Of a stretch of DNA of 39,213 bases, positions 17,152-25,376 are shown piece by piece; positions within the stretch are counted from its first letter, which is position 1, and each line of letters begins with the position of its first letter. The translations under genes were made by a program, and so were the position numbers. The stretch comes from an uncultured Oscillospiraceae bacterium (GTDB taxonomy: Bacteria > Bacillota > Clostridia > Oscillospirales > Acutalibacteraceae), in the NCBI GenBank assembly GCA_900545655.1, contig UQZY01000018.1, positions 1-39,213 of the forward strand, given 5' to 3'. The notes under the pieces are model-generated. The model was not told where the DNA came from. It searched no databases and saw only the letters and a program-made list of their open reading frames with translations.

Positions 17152-17523
17152 TCATTTTCCCTCCCCGTAAACTTCATCAACAATTTTTTGTATCTTCTCA
17201 ACCGGTACTCCCGCCAATTTATATTCGCTCATAAGGTTTCTGAGATCCGAAAGCGTATCTTTCTTTTTCTCAGAAACAATTTCTTTTGCATTTTCGGAAA
17301 TAAAGCAGCCTCGACCCGGTAAAGAGTATATAAGTCCGCGGTTATCAAGTTCATTGAAAGATTTTTGTACTGTGTTTGGGTTTATTGACAATGTCAGAGA
17401 AAGCTTTCTCACAGATGGCATCGGATCTCCCGGCAGAAGTATTCCTTTCAGAATAAATTCCTCCGTTTGATTGATTATCTGTTCAAACACCGGTACTTTT
17501 GACTGACTGTCTATGACAAACAC
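17152..17523 (-). CDS. GntR-family regulator, YtrA subfamily
   Basis: 123 aa from GTG 17523, six nt after GGAGGTGAG-like SD (an upstream open frame has no site). It has the short YtrA layout: winged HTH (VPVFEQIINQTEEFILKG...PSVRKLSLTLSINPNTVQKSFNELDNRGLIYSLPGRG) and only about 45 residues after it, with no large effector domain. It is the first gene of the ABC operon and binds DNA as a dimer by family precedent. A 17-bp-arm inverted repeat overlaps its own -10, so it is almost certainly autorepressed together with the transporter genes. Confidence 0.92.
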   Translation of the reverse strand: MFVIDSQSKVPVFEQIINQTEEFILKGILLPGDPMPSVRKLSLTLSINPNTVQKSFNELDNRGLIYSLPGRGCFISENAKEIVSEKKKDTLSDLRNLMSEYKLAGVPVEKIQKIVDEVYGEGK

Positions 17524-17540
17524 ATACTCACCTCCGTAAA

Positions 17541-17605
17541 AAATTGTAGGTGTACTACTCTTGCTAGTACACCTACAATTTAGCATTAAATATTCCTTTT
17601 GTCAA
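17541..17605 (-). promoter_or_regulatory. Promoter and YtrA-type operator
   Basis: Arms at 17541-17557 and 17565-17581 are perfect inverted repeats (17 bp, 7-nt centre), with core GTGTACTA/TAGTACAC. On the minus strand TTGACA (17605-17600) and TAAATT (17582-17577) are 17 bp apart with a TG extension, so the operator covers the -10 and the transcription start. Repression by the adjacent GntR protein follows. Confidence 0.85.
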
Positions 17606-18079
17606 TCATCGGTTAAGCACGGCGATTCCGGCATTCAGATATGTTGCAAATGCGACCCACAAAAGATACGGGATAAACAGATATCCCGCAAGCGGTTTTA
17701 TGGATCTGAATTTTATGGCTGTGGTGAGAATAAGGATCCACATGGAAATTATCCATATGAGAGCAAATACATAAGCTCCGAGATTAAAGAAAATCAGTGT
17801 CCAGAAAAAATTGAATCCGAGCTGCAGATAATAAAACAGCTTTGCGCGTTTGGTTTCTTCATATTTCCCTCCGTACATATCAACCAGATGAGCAGCTACC
17901 CCCATGGCAATGTAAAGCGCTGTCCACACAACCGGGAAAAGCCACTTCGGCGGTGAAAGCGGCGGCTGATTCAGACTTTGAAAACTTTCCATACTGTTTT
18001 TCGTAAGAAGAGATGATACCCCTCCCACTATAAGCGGCAATGTAATATTTTTTATAAGATTTTTTGTTCTGATATTCAT
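17606..18079 (-). CDS. tspO: TspO/MBR family protein
   Basis: 157 aa from ATG 18079 with GGAAGGAG upstream. It has five membrane segments in the TspO pattern: PPLSPPKWLFPVVWTALYI after the first helix, then QLGFNFFWTLIFF, then IPYLLWVAFATYLNAG at the end. The Pro-Trp-rich loop and W-x-x-(F/Y) motifs of the tryptophan-rich sensory proteins are present. The family binds porphyrins and related ligands; the physiological role in Firmicutes is unsettled. The gene runs toward the GntR promoter and ends 24 bp before its operator. Upstream it abuts the 5'-truncated sufC. Confidence 0.93.
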   Translation of the reverse strand: MNIRTKNLIKNITLPLIVGGVSSLLTKNSMESFQSLNQPPLSPPKWLFPVVWTALYIAMGVAAHLVDMYGGKYEETKRAKLFYYLQLGFNFFWTLIFFNLGAYVFALIWIISMWILILTTAIKFRSIKPLAGYLFIPYLLWVAFATYLNAGIAVLNR

Positions 18080-18185
18080 AGCAAACTCCTTCCTCAGTTT
18101 AATTTTATGCAGTATATCTTTTATTATTAAAATAAAAAGTATAATTCCTATTGACACGGTAGGAAAAGATGAGACTCACGTACTC

Positions 18186-18827
18186 ATGGGACCAAACGGA
18201 ACCGGAAAATCAACTCTCGGTTACGCAATCACAGGAAATCCCGTTTATACGGTAACGGACGGAGATATACTCCTTGACAGCGAAAGCATTCTTGTTCTCA
18301 CCGTAGATGAACGCGCAAAGAAAGGATTTTTCCTCTCCTTCCAAAATCCGCTTGAGGTTCCCGGAGTGACCTTAAGTGCGTTTATACGCAGCGCACTTGA
18401 ACAAAAAACAGGCAAACGTGTACGTCTTTGGGAGTTTAAAAAGAAGCTCAGTGAAACAATGAAGCTTCTCAACATGGATGAATCATACGCGGAAAGAGAT
18501 CCCAATGTAGGCTTTTCCGGCGGCGAGAAAAAGAAAGCCGAAATACTTCAGATGCTCATGCTTGAACCGAAGCTTGCAATACTCGATGAGACAGATTCCG
18601 GTCTTGATGTCGACGCCGTGCGTACCGTTTCAGAGGGCGTGCATCTCTACCGTGAAAAGGTACACGGTTCTCTTCTTATAATCACACACAGTACACGTGA
18701 AGCGCTCCATGTTGATGAAACGCACGTTATGGAAAACGGAGTTATTGTAAAGAACGGTGGAGCAGAACTTATCAAAGAGATAAATGAAAACGGATTCGGC
18801 GCAATAAAAACCGATAACCGTACATAA
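18186..18827 (+). pseudogene. sufC: 5'-truncated sufC (Fe-S assembly ATPase)
   Basis: The frame encodes a SufC body: Walker A GPNGTGKST right at the start, Q-loop FFLSFQNPLEVPG, signature VGFSGGEKKKAEI, Walker B LAILDETDSGLD and the switch His in LLIITHST. The usual first 30 or so residues, including the strand and the G-x-x-I-L segment before the Walker A, are missing. The open frame continues upstream into unrelated sequence (reading GKDETHVL just before the ATG), with no alternative start. After THSTR it reads EALHVDETHV, apparently two residues shorter than usual. SufC normally drives the SufBCD scaffold; here the start is lost, so I call it a pseudogene. Confidence 0.85.
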
Positions 18828-18841
18828 GGCAGGTGGACAAA

Positions 18842-19285
18842 ATGAAAGAGAAGACACAAGTTGCGGATATTGACCGCAGCGTCTATGACATAAAAGATGA
18901 AGAACATGACGCCTACCGTATGGAAGAAGGTCTTACACCTGAGATAATCGATAAATTGTCAAAAGAAAAAAATGATCCTGTCTGGATGCAGCAGTTCAGA
19001 CTTGAATCTCTTCAAATTTACAATGAAACCCCTCTCCCGAACTGGGGCCCGTCACTCGATGGACTTGATATCGACCATATTGCAACGTATGTAAGGCCGA
19101 ACACGAAGATGCAGAACAACTGGAAAAACGTCCCACAGGACATAAAGGATACCTTTGAGAGACTTGGAATTCCGGAGGCCGAACGCAAATCACTTGCCGG
19201 TGTCGGTGCGCAATACGACTCTGAGCTTGTTTATCACAATGTAAGAGATGAAGTTGCGGCACAGGGCGTTGTATGCCGAACGTGA
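18842..19285 (+). pseudogene. sufB: 3'-truncated sufB
   Basis: ATG 18842 follows AGGTGG by 6 nt. Codons 1 to about 143 read as a normal SufB N-terminus: RSVYDIKDEE, LPNWGPSLDGLDID, IKDTFERLGIPEAERK, VGAQYDSELVYHNVRDEV. After GVV the frame goes to CRT and stops, while normal SufB continues for more than 300 residues with its beta-helix core. The downstream DNA reads as sufS in another frame. The scaffold and cluster-binding parts are gone, so no functional SufB can be made. Confidence 0.9.
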
Positions 19286-20387
19286 TTTTTATTTAAATCA
19301 CAATGCAAATCCTCTTCGCGGTATATACGCCCTGAGTGTCGAAGCAACGGAAGCACTTGAAAAGGCGCGCGTCGCTGTGCAAAAATTCATAAGTGCATCC
19401 CGTCCGGAGGAAATAATCTTCACAAGAAACACCACCGAAGGTCTTAACCTTGTAGCATACCGCTACGGACTCTCAAATGTTACCGCAAGAGACGAGATCC
19501 TTGTTTCGATAATGGAACACCACAGCGATTTACTTCCGTGGCAGATGGTGTGCCGCCAAACCGGAGCAACACTCAAATTCATTGAGTGCGAGCAGGACGG
19601 AAGCCTTGATCTTGAAAAAGTAAGAAATCAAATAACAAATCACACAAAGATCGTAGCCATAACACAACTGTCCAATGTTCTCGGACGAGTTTATCCGGTT
19701 GCGGAAATTGCAAAAATGGCACACGAAAAAGGCGCTGTAATAGTTGTTGACGGAGCACAGAGTACACCTCATATACCTGTCAATGTAACTGAAATTGACG
19801 CAGATTTCTTTGCCTTTTCCGGGCATAAACTCTACGGGCCTATGGGTATAGGAGTGCTCTACGGAAAGAAAGAATTACTTGACAGTATGCCTCCGTTTCT
19901 TCGCGGCGGTGAAATGATAGAATCCGTCACAAGAGACTCTGCTGTATTTGCCGAGCTTCCTCACAAATTTGAAGCCGGCACGGTAAATGCCGCCGAGGCA
20001 GCAGGTCTTCATGCCGCAATAGACTATGTAAACCGGGTTGGTTTTGATACCATCCATGAGCGCGAACTCGCTCTTACGGCAGACGCGCTCATGCGTATGA
20101 AAACCATACCGGGTGTACGTATAGTCGGCTCTGACGACCCCGCTGAGCATAACGGAATCATAACATTCACAATAGCCGACGTACACCCTCACGACGTAAG
20201 CGAAATACTTGCTGCCGACGGCGTTGCGGTCCGTGCCGGACATCCTTGCGCGGAGCCGCTCCTGCACCACCTCGGACTTCGTGCCACGGTCCGCGCAAGC
20301 TTTGCTTTCTATAACACACAGTCAGATGTGGACAACTTTATAAACAGTCTTTCAACTGTAAGGGAGCGCATGGGATATGGAAAATAG
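19248..20387 (+). pseudogene. sufS: 5'-truncated sufS (cysteine desulfurase)
   Basis: From about 19273 the frame reads as a group II cysteine desulfurase starting near NHNANPLRGIYALS. The PLP lysine is in FSGHKLYGPMG, and the catalytic Cys is in GHPCAEPLLHHLG. The normal first 35-45 residues, including the YLDNAATT segment that helps bind PLP, are missing; the nominal ATG 19248 lies inside the sufB remnant and has no ribosome-binding site of its own. Together with the sufB end this marks one deletion that also removed sufD. Partial activity is unlikely but cannot be excluded. Confidence 0.85.
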
Positions 20388-20807
20388 GAGTTTCTACAAT
20401 GAGGTTCTGACAGAGCACAATATGCATCCGGAGTTCAAATATGATCTCCCGGGCGCAACAATCACACTTGAAGGTGTAAATCCGAGTTGCGGTGACAATA
20501 TAAAGCTTGAGCTTAAAACTGACGGTGACATAATCACCGACGGTGCCTTTATAGGTGACGGATGCGCCATATCACAAGCATCCACAGATATCATGCTCGG
20601 CATGATTATAGGCAGAAAAAAGAAGATGCACTGAAGCTCTCTGAAACATTTATGAAAATGATTCACGGAGACGCAAGTGAAGAAGAAATTGAAAGTCTTG
20701 AAGAGGCATCCGCTCTCAGAGAGATTTCACATATGCCCGCACGTGTAAAATGTGCCATGCTCGGCTGGAGAACTCTGTCTGAGGCACTAAAAGAAGAAAG
20801 CAATTGA
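20377..20807 (+). pseudogene. sufU: sufU with -1 frameshift at A AAA AAG
   Basis: SufU delivers sulfur from SufS. Frame one (20377-20634) carries the first two zinc/sulfur cysteines (PSCGDN, GDGCAIS) and then stops at GRKKKMH. The next frame, read from 20622, continues as EDALKLSETFMKMI and finally RVKCAMLGWRTL with the third Cys, ending at 20807. Joining them needs one -1 shift at 20616-20622, A AAA AAG, in correct phase. The combined protein is 143 aa, the usual size. Loss of one A from a 7-A run explains it, as does programmed slippage or a homopolymer sequencing error. It overlaps the sufS end by 11 bp. Confidence 0.85.
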
Positions 20808-20833
20808 TTTACCTACCGGATTGGTAGTATACT
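20804..20833 (+). promoter_or_regulatory. Promoter and Rrf2 operator of the iscR-like gene
   Basis: TTGATT (20804-20809) and TATACT (20828-20833) are 18 bp apart. Positions 20811-20830, ACCTACCGGATTGGTAGTAT, hold an inverted CTACC/GGTAG pair. The same site, differing only in the three central bases, lies upstream of cysK. Autoregulation by the adjacent Rrf2 protein is the straightforward inference. Confidence 0.75.
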
Positions 20834-20863
20834 ATACCCGATAACTGATGGGAGGCATACAAA

Positions 20864-21289
20864 ATGATTTCAACAAAGGGCAGATATTCCGTGCGCATTC
20901 TTCTTGACCTCGCCGAGCACAACAACGGCGAATACATCCCTATGAAAGAAGTTGCGGCAAGACAGGATATATCTCTCAAGTATATTGAAAAACTAATGCC
21001 GTCCCTGAAAACCGCCGGGTTTATTGACAGCACACATGGAATAGGCGGCGGATATAAACTCAGAAGAGAACCGGATCAGTACACAATATGGGAAATTCTC
21101 AAAGTCTCAGAAGGCGATCTTGCTCCGGTTTCATGTCTGCTCGACAACGCGTCCCCGTGCGAGCGTGCGGCAGAGTGCAAAACTCTTCCGGTATGGAAGA
21201 ACTACTATAAAATGACCAAAGAATACTTTGAAGGCATCACGCTTTCAGACCTTATGGGAAATCCTGAGATAAATAATTACGTCATTTAA
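20864..21289 (+). CDS. iscR: Rrf2/IscR-like transcription regulator
   Basis: 141 aa; ATG follows GGGAGG. N-terminal winged HTH typical of Rrf2 (STKGRYSVRILLDLAEH, SLKYIEKLMPSLKTAGFI, GIGGGYKL). Three cysteines, C91, C99 and C105, are spaced C-x7-C-x5-C, the layout that ligates a [2Fe-2S] cluster in IscR-type members. That argues for an Fe-S or thiol sensor rather than the cluster-free CymR. It sits between the broken suf locus and cysK. Both its own promoter and that of cysK carry the same operator, so it probably links Fe-S demand with cysteine synthesis. CymR-like function is the main alternative. Confidence 0.88.
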   Translation: MISTKGRYSVRILLDLAEHNNGEYIPMKEVAARQDISLKYIEKLMPSLKTAGFIDSTHGIGGGYKLRREPDQYTIWEILKVSEGDLAPVSCLLDNASPCERAAECKTLPVWKNYYKMTKEYFEGITLSDLMGNPEINNYVI

Positions 21290-21297
21290 AGCTTTAA

Positions 21298-21337
21298 CGG
21301 GTAAATCGTCTGTAATTTCGATTTACCTGTTTTTTTA
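21298..21337 (+). terminator. Rho-independent terminator after iscR
   Basis: GGTAAATCG (21300-21308) and CGATTTACC (21319-21327) pair around a 10-nt loop and are followed by TTTTTTT. It separates iscR from the cysK promoter. Confidence 0.8.
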
Positions 21338-21357
21338 TAATTTTTTCAAAAACAATG

Positions 21358-21413
21358 TTGACAAATTTGTAAAACGGACATATAATACTACCAACCTACC
21401 AAGTTGGTAGTAT
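21358..21413 (+). promoter_or_regulatory. Consensus promoter with Rrf2 operator for cysK
   Basis: TTGACA (21358-21363) and TATAAT (21381-21386) are exactly 17 bp apart, a full consensus. An 11-bp perfect inverted repeat (ATACTACCAAC at 21385-21395, GTTGGTAGTAT at 21403-21413) starts in the -10 and covers the transcription start. It contains the same ACCTACCnnnTTGGTAGTAT site found at iscR. The arrangement predicts tight repression of an otherwise very strong promoter. Confidence 0.88.
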
Positions 21414-21441
21414 TTAAAAGCAAGAAACGAGGAAACAAGAT

Positions 21442-21471
21442 ATGAAATGGACTTCCGGTTTTCGATGTTGA
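21442..21471 (+). CDS. Possible 9-aa leader peptide MKWTSGFRC
   Basis: In the roughly 180-nt cysK leader, GAGGAAAC precedes ATG by 8 nt or so, and the frame encodes MKWTSGFRC then TGA. The last sense codon is Cys. A short upstream ORF ending in Cys before a cysteine-synthesis gene is the pattern expected of cysteine-responsive translational attenuation. I see no strong terminator hairpin downstream, so the mechanism is open and chance is possible. Confidence 0.4.
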   Translation: MKWTSGFRC

Positions 21472-21571
21472 ATTTGATTTTTTATTTAAACTTAAACCAG
21501 TTAGCGTTAATCATCAAACCCTCAAAACAACTTTAATCAATAAATAATAAAATAAAAAGGAGTCATTTATC

Positions 21572-22504
21572 ATGTCAAAAATATATACATCCGCTGATCA
21601 GCTCGTAGGAAAAACCCCATTGCTTGAACTCACACATCTTGAGAAAAAATATGATCTTAAGGCAAAACTTGTAGCAAAAGTTGAGTATTTCAATCCTGCA
21701 GGTTCAGTAAAAGACAGAATTGCAAAAAAAATGATTGAAGATGCGGAAGCAAAAGGAATCCTCAAAGAAGGCTCCGTTATCATTGAACCGACGTCAGGAA
21801 ATACCGGAATAGGTCTTGCGTCTGTTGCTGCGGCACGCGGCTATAGAATCATAATCGTTATGCCTGAAACCATGAGCGTTGAACGCCGTCAGATAATGAA
21901 GGCATACGGTGCTGAACTTGTACTTACAGACGGTGCAAAGGGTATGAAAGGCGCAATTGAGAAGGCAAACGAACTTGCAAAAGAAATTCCGAACAGCTTC
22001 GTTCCGGGTCAGTTCGTAAACAGTGCAAACCCTCAGGCACACTATGAGACGACCGGACCGGAAATTTTTGAAGACAGTGACGGCGAAGTAGATATCTTCG
22101 TTGCAGGTGTCGGCACAGGCGGCACGATAACAGGCGTAGGTAAATACCTCAAGGAGAAAAAGCCTGAGGTAAAGATTGTCGCTGTTGAACCAAAGACATC
22201 GGCTGTTCTTTCAACCGGAGTTGCAGGACCGCACAAGATTCAGGGTATCGGCGCAGGCTTTGTTCCCGACGTACTCGACACCAAGGTTTACGATGAAATA
22301 ATCCCTGTCGAAAATGAAGATGCATTTGCAACAGGTAAAGAAATAGGCAAAAACGAAGGCATTCTCGTCGGCATCTCGTCAGGTGCTGCGGTATGGGCGG
22401 GAATTGAGCTTGCAAAGCGCCCCGAGAACACGGGAAAGACAATCGTTGTGCTTCTTCCCGACACAGGCGACCGTTATCTCTCAACTCCTCTTTTTGCCGA
22501 CTGA
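21572..22504 (+). CDS. cysK: Cysteine synthase (O-acetylserine sulfhydrylase)
   Basis: 310 aa, the usual length. It makes cysteine from O-acetylserine and sulfide with PLP. The PLP lysine is K47 in NPAGSVKDRIA. The substrate loop is EPTSGNTGIGLA (about 72-83), the phosphate-binding loop is GVGTGGTITGVG, and the C-terminal Ser motif is GISSGAAVWA. AAAAGGAG precedes ATG 21572. It is monocistronic, under a consensus promoter covered by the Rrf2 operator and preceded by a possible Cys-ending leader peptide. No cysE is seen nearby. All key residues are intact. Confidence 0.96.
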   Translation: MSKIYTSADQLVGKTPLLELTHLEKKYDLKAKLVAKVEYFNPAGSVKDRIAKKMIEDAEAKGILKEGSVIIEPTSGNTGIGLASVAAARGYRIIIVMPETMSVERRQIMKAYGAELVLTDGAKGMKGAIEKANELAKEIPNSFVPGQFVNSANPQAHYETTGPEIFEDSDGEVDIFVAGVGTGGTITGVGKYLKEKKPEVKIVAVEPKTSAVLSTGVAGPHKIQGIGAGFVPDVLDTKVYDEIIPVENEDAFATGKEIGKNEGILVGISSGAAVWAGIELAKRPENTGKTIVVLLPDTGDRYLSTPLFAD

Positions 22505-22553
22505 CCTCGCGTTTTTCTTGCTAAAACAAATAAAGTACACCAAAAGGGTATAC

Positions 22554-22596
22554 AAAAACCGATGAAATTCAGACAAACTGATTTTCATCGGTTTTT
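22554..22596. terminator. Terminator between cysK and the convergent membrane gene
   Basis: AAAAACCGATGAAA (22554-22567) and TTTCATCGGTTTTT (22583-22596) pair perfectly. A and T flanks allow function in both directions. Confidence 0.85.
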
Positions 22597-22615
22597 CGCA
22601 TCTTGTATCAAAAAC

Positions 22616-23158
22616 TTACAGCAAGCTTCCCATAGAGAGCTCCCCCTGCGGCACTATTTCGTACCCCTGCGGAGTTTCACCGTTACTGTAGCTTACCTGT
22701 ATATCATAAAAATCCGGATAACACTGCCGTGACGATAACTCTTTTTTGCGGTTTTCGATGGTATTGCTCAAAAATATATTGAATGTAAGGAGAAGAAAAT
22801 AAAGTAAATTGTAACCGACAAGCAATGCCTCCAGTCCCGTTGCAGCCCAGAAGTTTTTCTTTGCGCCCGCGAACATAATAAGAGAGAAGACCTGCAGCGA
22901 CATAAAAATAAAGGTCTTTTCCCAGTTATCAACAGCATACCTGAATGTAATTATCAAAACTGCGAGTGAAAAAAGAATGTTTACTGTCGGATAAAGGTAT
23001 TCAAGCTTCTGCATTTCTTTTCTGTCCTCGCGGTTTTTCTTCATCTGCTCATTGTGAGCCATAACACGACGTTGAATTTCACCGTCGGTATCCGAATAAA
23101 TGGTGACGCTTCCTTTTCTTATGATAGAGTTCATTATTTCGCTGTACGGTGTATCCAT
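22616..23158 (-). CDS. Membrane protein of unknown function
   Basis: 180 aa; ATG is preceded by AGGGGGAAG. An N-terminal charged helical region (to about 50) is followed by about four hydrophobic segments (around 55-73, 82-97, 103-118 and 119-135) and a polar C-terminal tail with DFYDIQVSY. I do not recognise the family. It is monocistronic. The glmS terminator lies upstream and the shared terminator at 22554 downstream. Confidence 0.75.
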   Translation of the reverse strand: MDTPYSEIMNSIIRKGSVTIYSDTDGEIQRRVMAHNEQMKKNREDRKEMQKLEYLYPTVNILFSLAVLIITFRYAVDNWEKTFIFMSLQVFSLIMFAGAKKNFWAATGLEALLVGYNLLYFLLLTFNIFLSNTIENRKKELSSRQCYPDFYDIQVSYSNGETPQGYEIVPQGELSMGSLL

Positions 23159-23264
23159 TCTTTCACTTCCCCCTCACTTCAACGAAGCTTATTTCAAAAG
23201 CCAATTACATATTATAACATTTTTGAAAAAATGTATAGACGTACTGTTACAAAAACTCAAAGGC

Positions 23265-23303
23265 AAACCCCACAGATAATGCTGACGCATATCTGCGGGG
23301 TTT
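23265..23303 (-). terminator. Terminator downstream of glmS
   Basis: AAACCCC-a-CAGATA and TATCTG-c-GGGGTTT pair with one mismatch around an 11-nt loop, about 100 nt past the glmS stop codon. The T-run on the exit side is short (TTT). Confidence 0.6.
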
Positions 23304-23402
23304 AACGAATTATTGTGCAAAAAAATGTTGTTTTGAAGCAAAACCGCCTTATGAACACTCAGCCTTCGGCAGTGGAGCTTTCTCTTATAAACTGTTATTA
23401 AG

Positions 23403-25232
23403 TTATTCAACCGTAACCGATTTTGCAAGATGTCTTGGCTGGTCGATATTGCAGTCCTTTGATTTTGCCGTATGATAAGCAAGAAGCTGAAGAGGAATAA
23501 CCTCAAGGGAAGGAGTGAAAAGAGGATGCGTCTTCGGAACGTAAATCATGTAGTCACATACTTCCTCACACTGCTTATTATCCTCGGTTGTCACACAGAG
23601 CACCTGTGCACCTCGTGCCATTACCTCTTTCGCGTTGCTGATTGTTTTTTCCACAAGACGTTCACAGCAGCAGAGAGCAGCCACCATGGTATTCTGTTCA
23701 ATAAGTGAAATGGTACCGTGCTTAAGTTCTCCCGCAGCATATGCCTCCGAGTGTATATAGCTTATCTCCTTAAGCTTGAGCGATGCCTCAAGAGCCAATG
23801 CATAGTCTGTGTTTCTGCCTATGAAATATGCATCGCTTAAGTATGTATAACGCTCGGCAAGACGCTCGATATACTCCTCGGACTCAAAAACCTTCTCAAT
23901 CTTTTCAGGAATACGCTTTATTTCGTCAACAAGATCATACGCGATCGTATCCGTTATGGTCTTATGAGCAAGAGCAAATCTTATGGCAAGAAGATAAATA
24001 AGTGTAAGCTGTGTGCTGTATGCCTTTGTTGTTGCAACCGCAATTTCGGGACCTGCCCACGTGTAAAGAACGTCATCACTTTCGGACGCAATTGACGATC
24101 CCACAACATTTACAACAGACAATGTACGCGCACCCTTTTTCTTTGATTCGCGAAGAGCTTCAAGAGTGTCCGCTGTTTCACCGCTCTGACTTATAAGAAT
24201 AACGAGTGTTTTATCATCAACGATAGGATAACGGTAACGGAACTCAGACGCAACATCCACTTCAACCGGGATTCTCGCAAGCTCCTCTATAACATACTTG
24301 CCTACAACACCGACATGGTAAGCGGAGCCGCACGCAGTGATAAAGATACGGTTAAAGCCGCGGATATCCTCATCTGTGAGAGAAATACCGTCAAGTGTAA
24401 TGGTATTGTCATCATTGATTCTCGGAGAGAGCGTTTTTCTTATAGCGTCCGGCTGCTCCTTTATCTCCTTCATCATGAAGGTCTCATAGCCGCCCTTCTG
24501 TGCGGCACTAATGTCCCACGTTACCTGCACAATTTCTTTTTTTATGGGATTTCCCTGATTATCGTAAAACTCAACCTTGTCTTTTCCGACAACCGCAATT
24601 TCGTTGTCATTCATGTCGTAATAATCACGGGTATACGCAACAAAAGCAGTTACGTCTGAAGTGATAAAGTTTCCCTTGTCACTCACCGCAACCTTGAGCG
24701 GCGCTCCCTTTTTTACACAGATAAGCTTATCCGGAACGTCCTTGCAGAGAATTCCGAGTGCATAAGAGCCTCTGAGCTTTTCAATTGTTTTTTCCACTGT
24801 TGAGAGGAATTCTCCCGTATAGCATTCGTCAAGAAGGTGAGCTACCACCTCTGTATCTGTTTCGCTGTGGAAAACATACCCTTTTTCAAGCAAATCCTTT
24901 TTAAGAACGGCAAAATTTTCAATTATTCCGTTGTGGACAACTGCAAATCTTCTGGACTTGCTGAAATGCGGATGAGCGTTTTCGTCACTCGGCTCACCGT
25001 GTGTTGCCCAACGTGTATGTCCGATTCCGATAGTTCCTTTTGGAACGTGCCCCTTGGAAATCTTCATTTCGAGATCCTTTATCTTTCCCTTTGACTTAAC
25101 AATATCTATGTCTCCGTCTTCGAGAATAGCTATTCCCGCAGAATCGTATCCTCTGTACTCAAGCTTTTCAAGACCGTCAAGAAGGAGCGGGGTTGCGTCC
25201 GACACACCGGTAAAACCTATGATACCGCACAT
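23403..25232 (-). CDS. glmS: Glutamine-fructose-6-phosphate aminotransferase
   Basis: 609 aa, full length. It makes glucosamine-6-phosphate, the first step toward UDP-GlcNAc for peptidoglycan. The N-terminal glutaminase domain begins MCGIIGF, with Cys2 as nucleophile after Met removal, and has KLEYRGYDSAG and GHTRWATHG. Two SIS sugar-isomerase domains follow (ITACGSAYHVG, ISQSGETADTL), ending in PRHLAKSVTVE, the expected C-terminus. AAGGAGG precedes the ATG. The promoter is only about 40 nt upstream, so the leader is too short for the glmS ribozyme often found in Firmicutes. Confidence 0.97.
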   Translation of the reverse strand: MCGIIGFTGVSDATPLLLDGLEKLEYRGYDSAGIAILEDGDIDIVKSKGKIKDLEMKISKGHVPKGTIGIGHTRWATHGEPSDENAHPHFSKSRRFAVVHNGIIENFAVLKKDLLEKGYVFHSETDTEVVAHLLDECYTGEFLSTVEKTIEKLRGSYALGILCKDVPDKLICVKKGAPLKVAVSDKGNFITSDVTAFVAYTRDYYDMNDNEIAVVGKDKVEFYDNQGNPIKKEIVQVTWDISAAQKGGYETFMMKEIKEQPDAIRKTLSPRINDDNTITLDGISLTDEDIRGFNRIFITACGSAYHVGVVGKYVIEELARIPVEVDVASEFRYRYPIVDDKTLVILISQSGETADTLEALRESKKKGARTLSVVNVVGSSIASESDDVLYTWAGPEIAVATTKAYSTQLTLIYLLAIRFALAHKTITDTIAYDLVDEIKRIPEKIEKVFESEEYIERLAERYTYLSDAYFIGRNTDYALALEASLKLKEISYIHSEAYAAGELKHGTISLIEQNTMVAALCCCERLVEKTISNAKEVMARGAQVLCVTTEDNKQCEEVCDYMIYVPKTHPLFTPSLEVIPLQLLAYHTAKSKDCNIDQPRHLAKSVTVE

Positions 25233-25267
25233 AAAAAAACCTCCTTATATGCAAAAAGAATGAGGAT

Positions 25268-25296
25268 ATAATACCATATTTTGATTGACGGGGCAA
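25268..25296 (-). promoter_or_regulatory. glmS promoter
   Basis: On the minus strand TTGCCC (25296-25291) and TATTAT (25273-25268) are 17 bp apart, about 36 nt before the start codon. Confidence 0.6.
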
Positions 25297-25376
25297 TATA
25301 TAAGCGTTAAAATTACACTTGATAGGTGAATTTTTGAATGAGATTATATAATTATTAAACACTCAGGAGTGATAAC

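Noticed and set aside
25233..25376. glmS ribozyme
   Set aside because: The leader is too short and lacks a recognisable ribozyme core.
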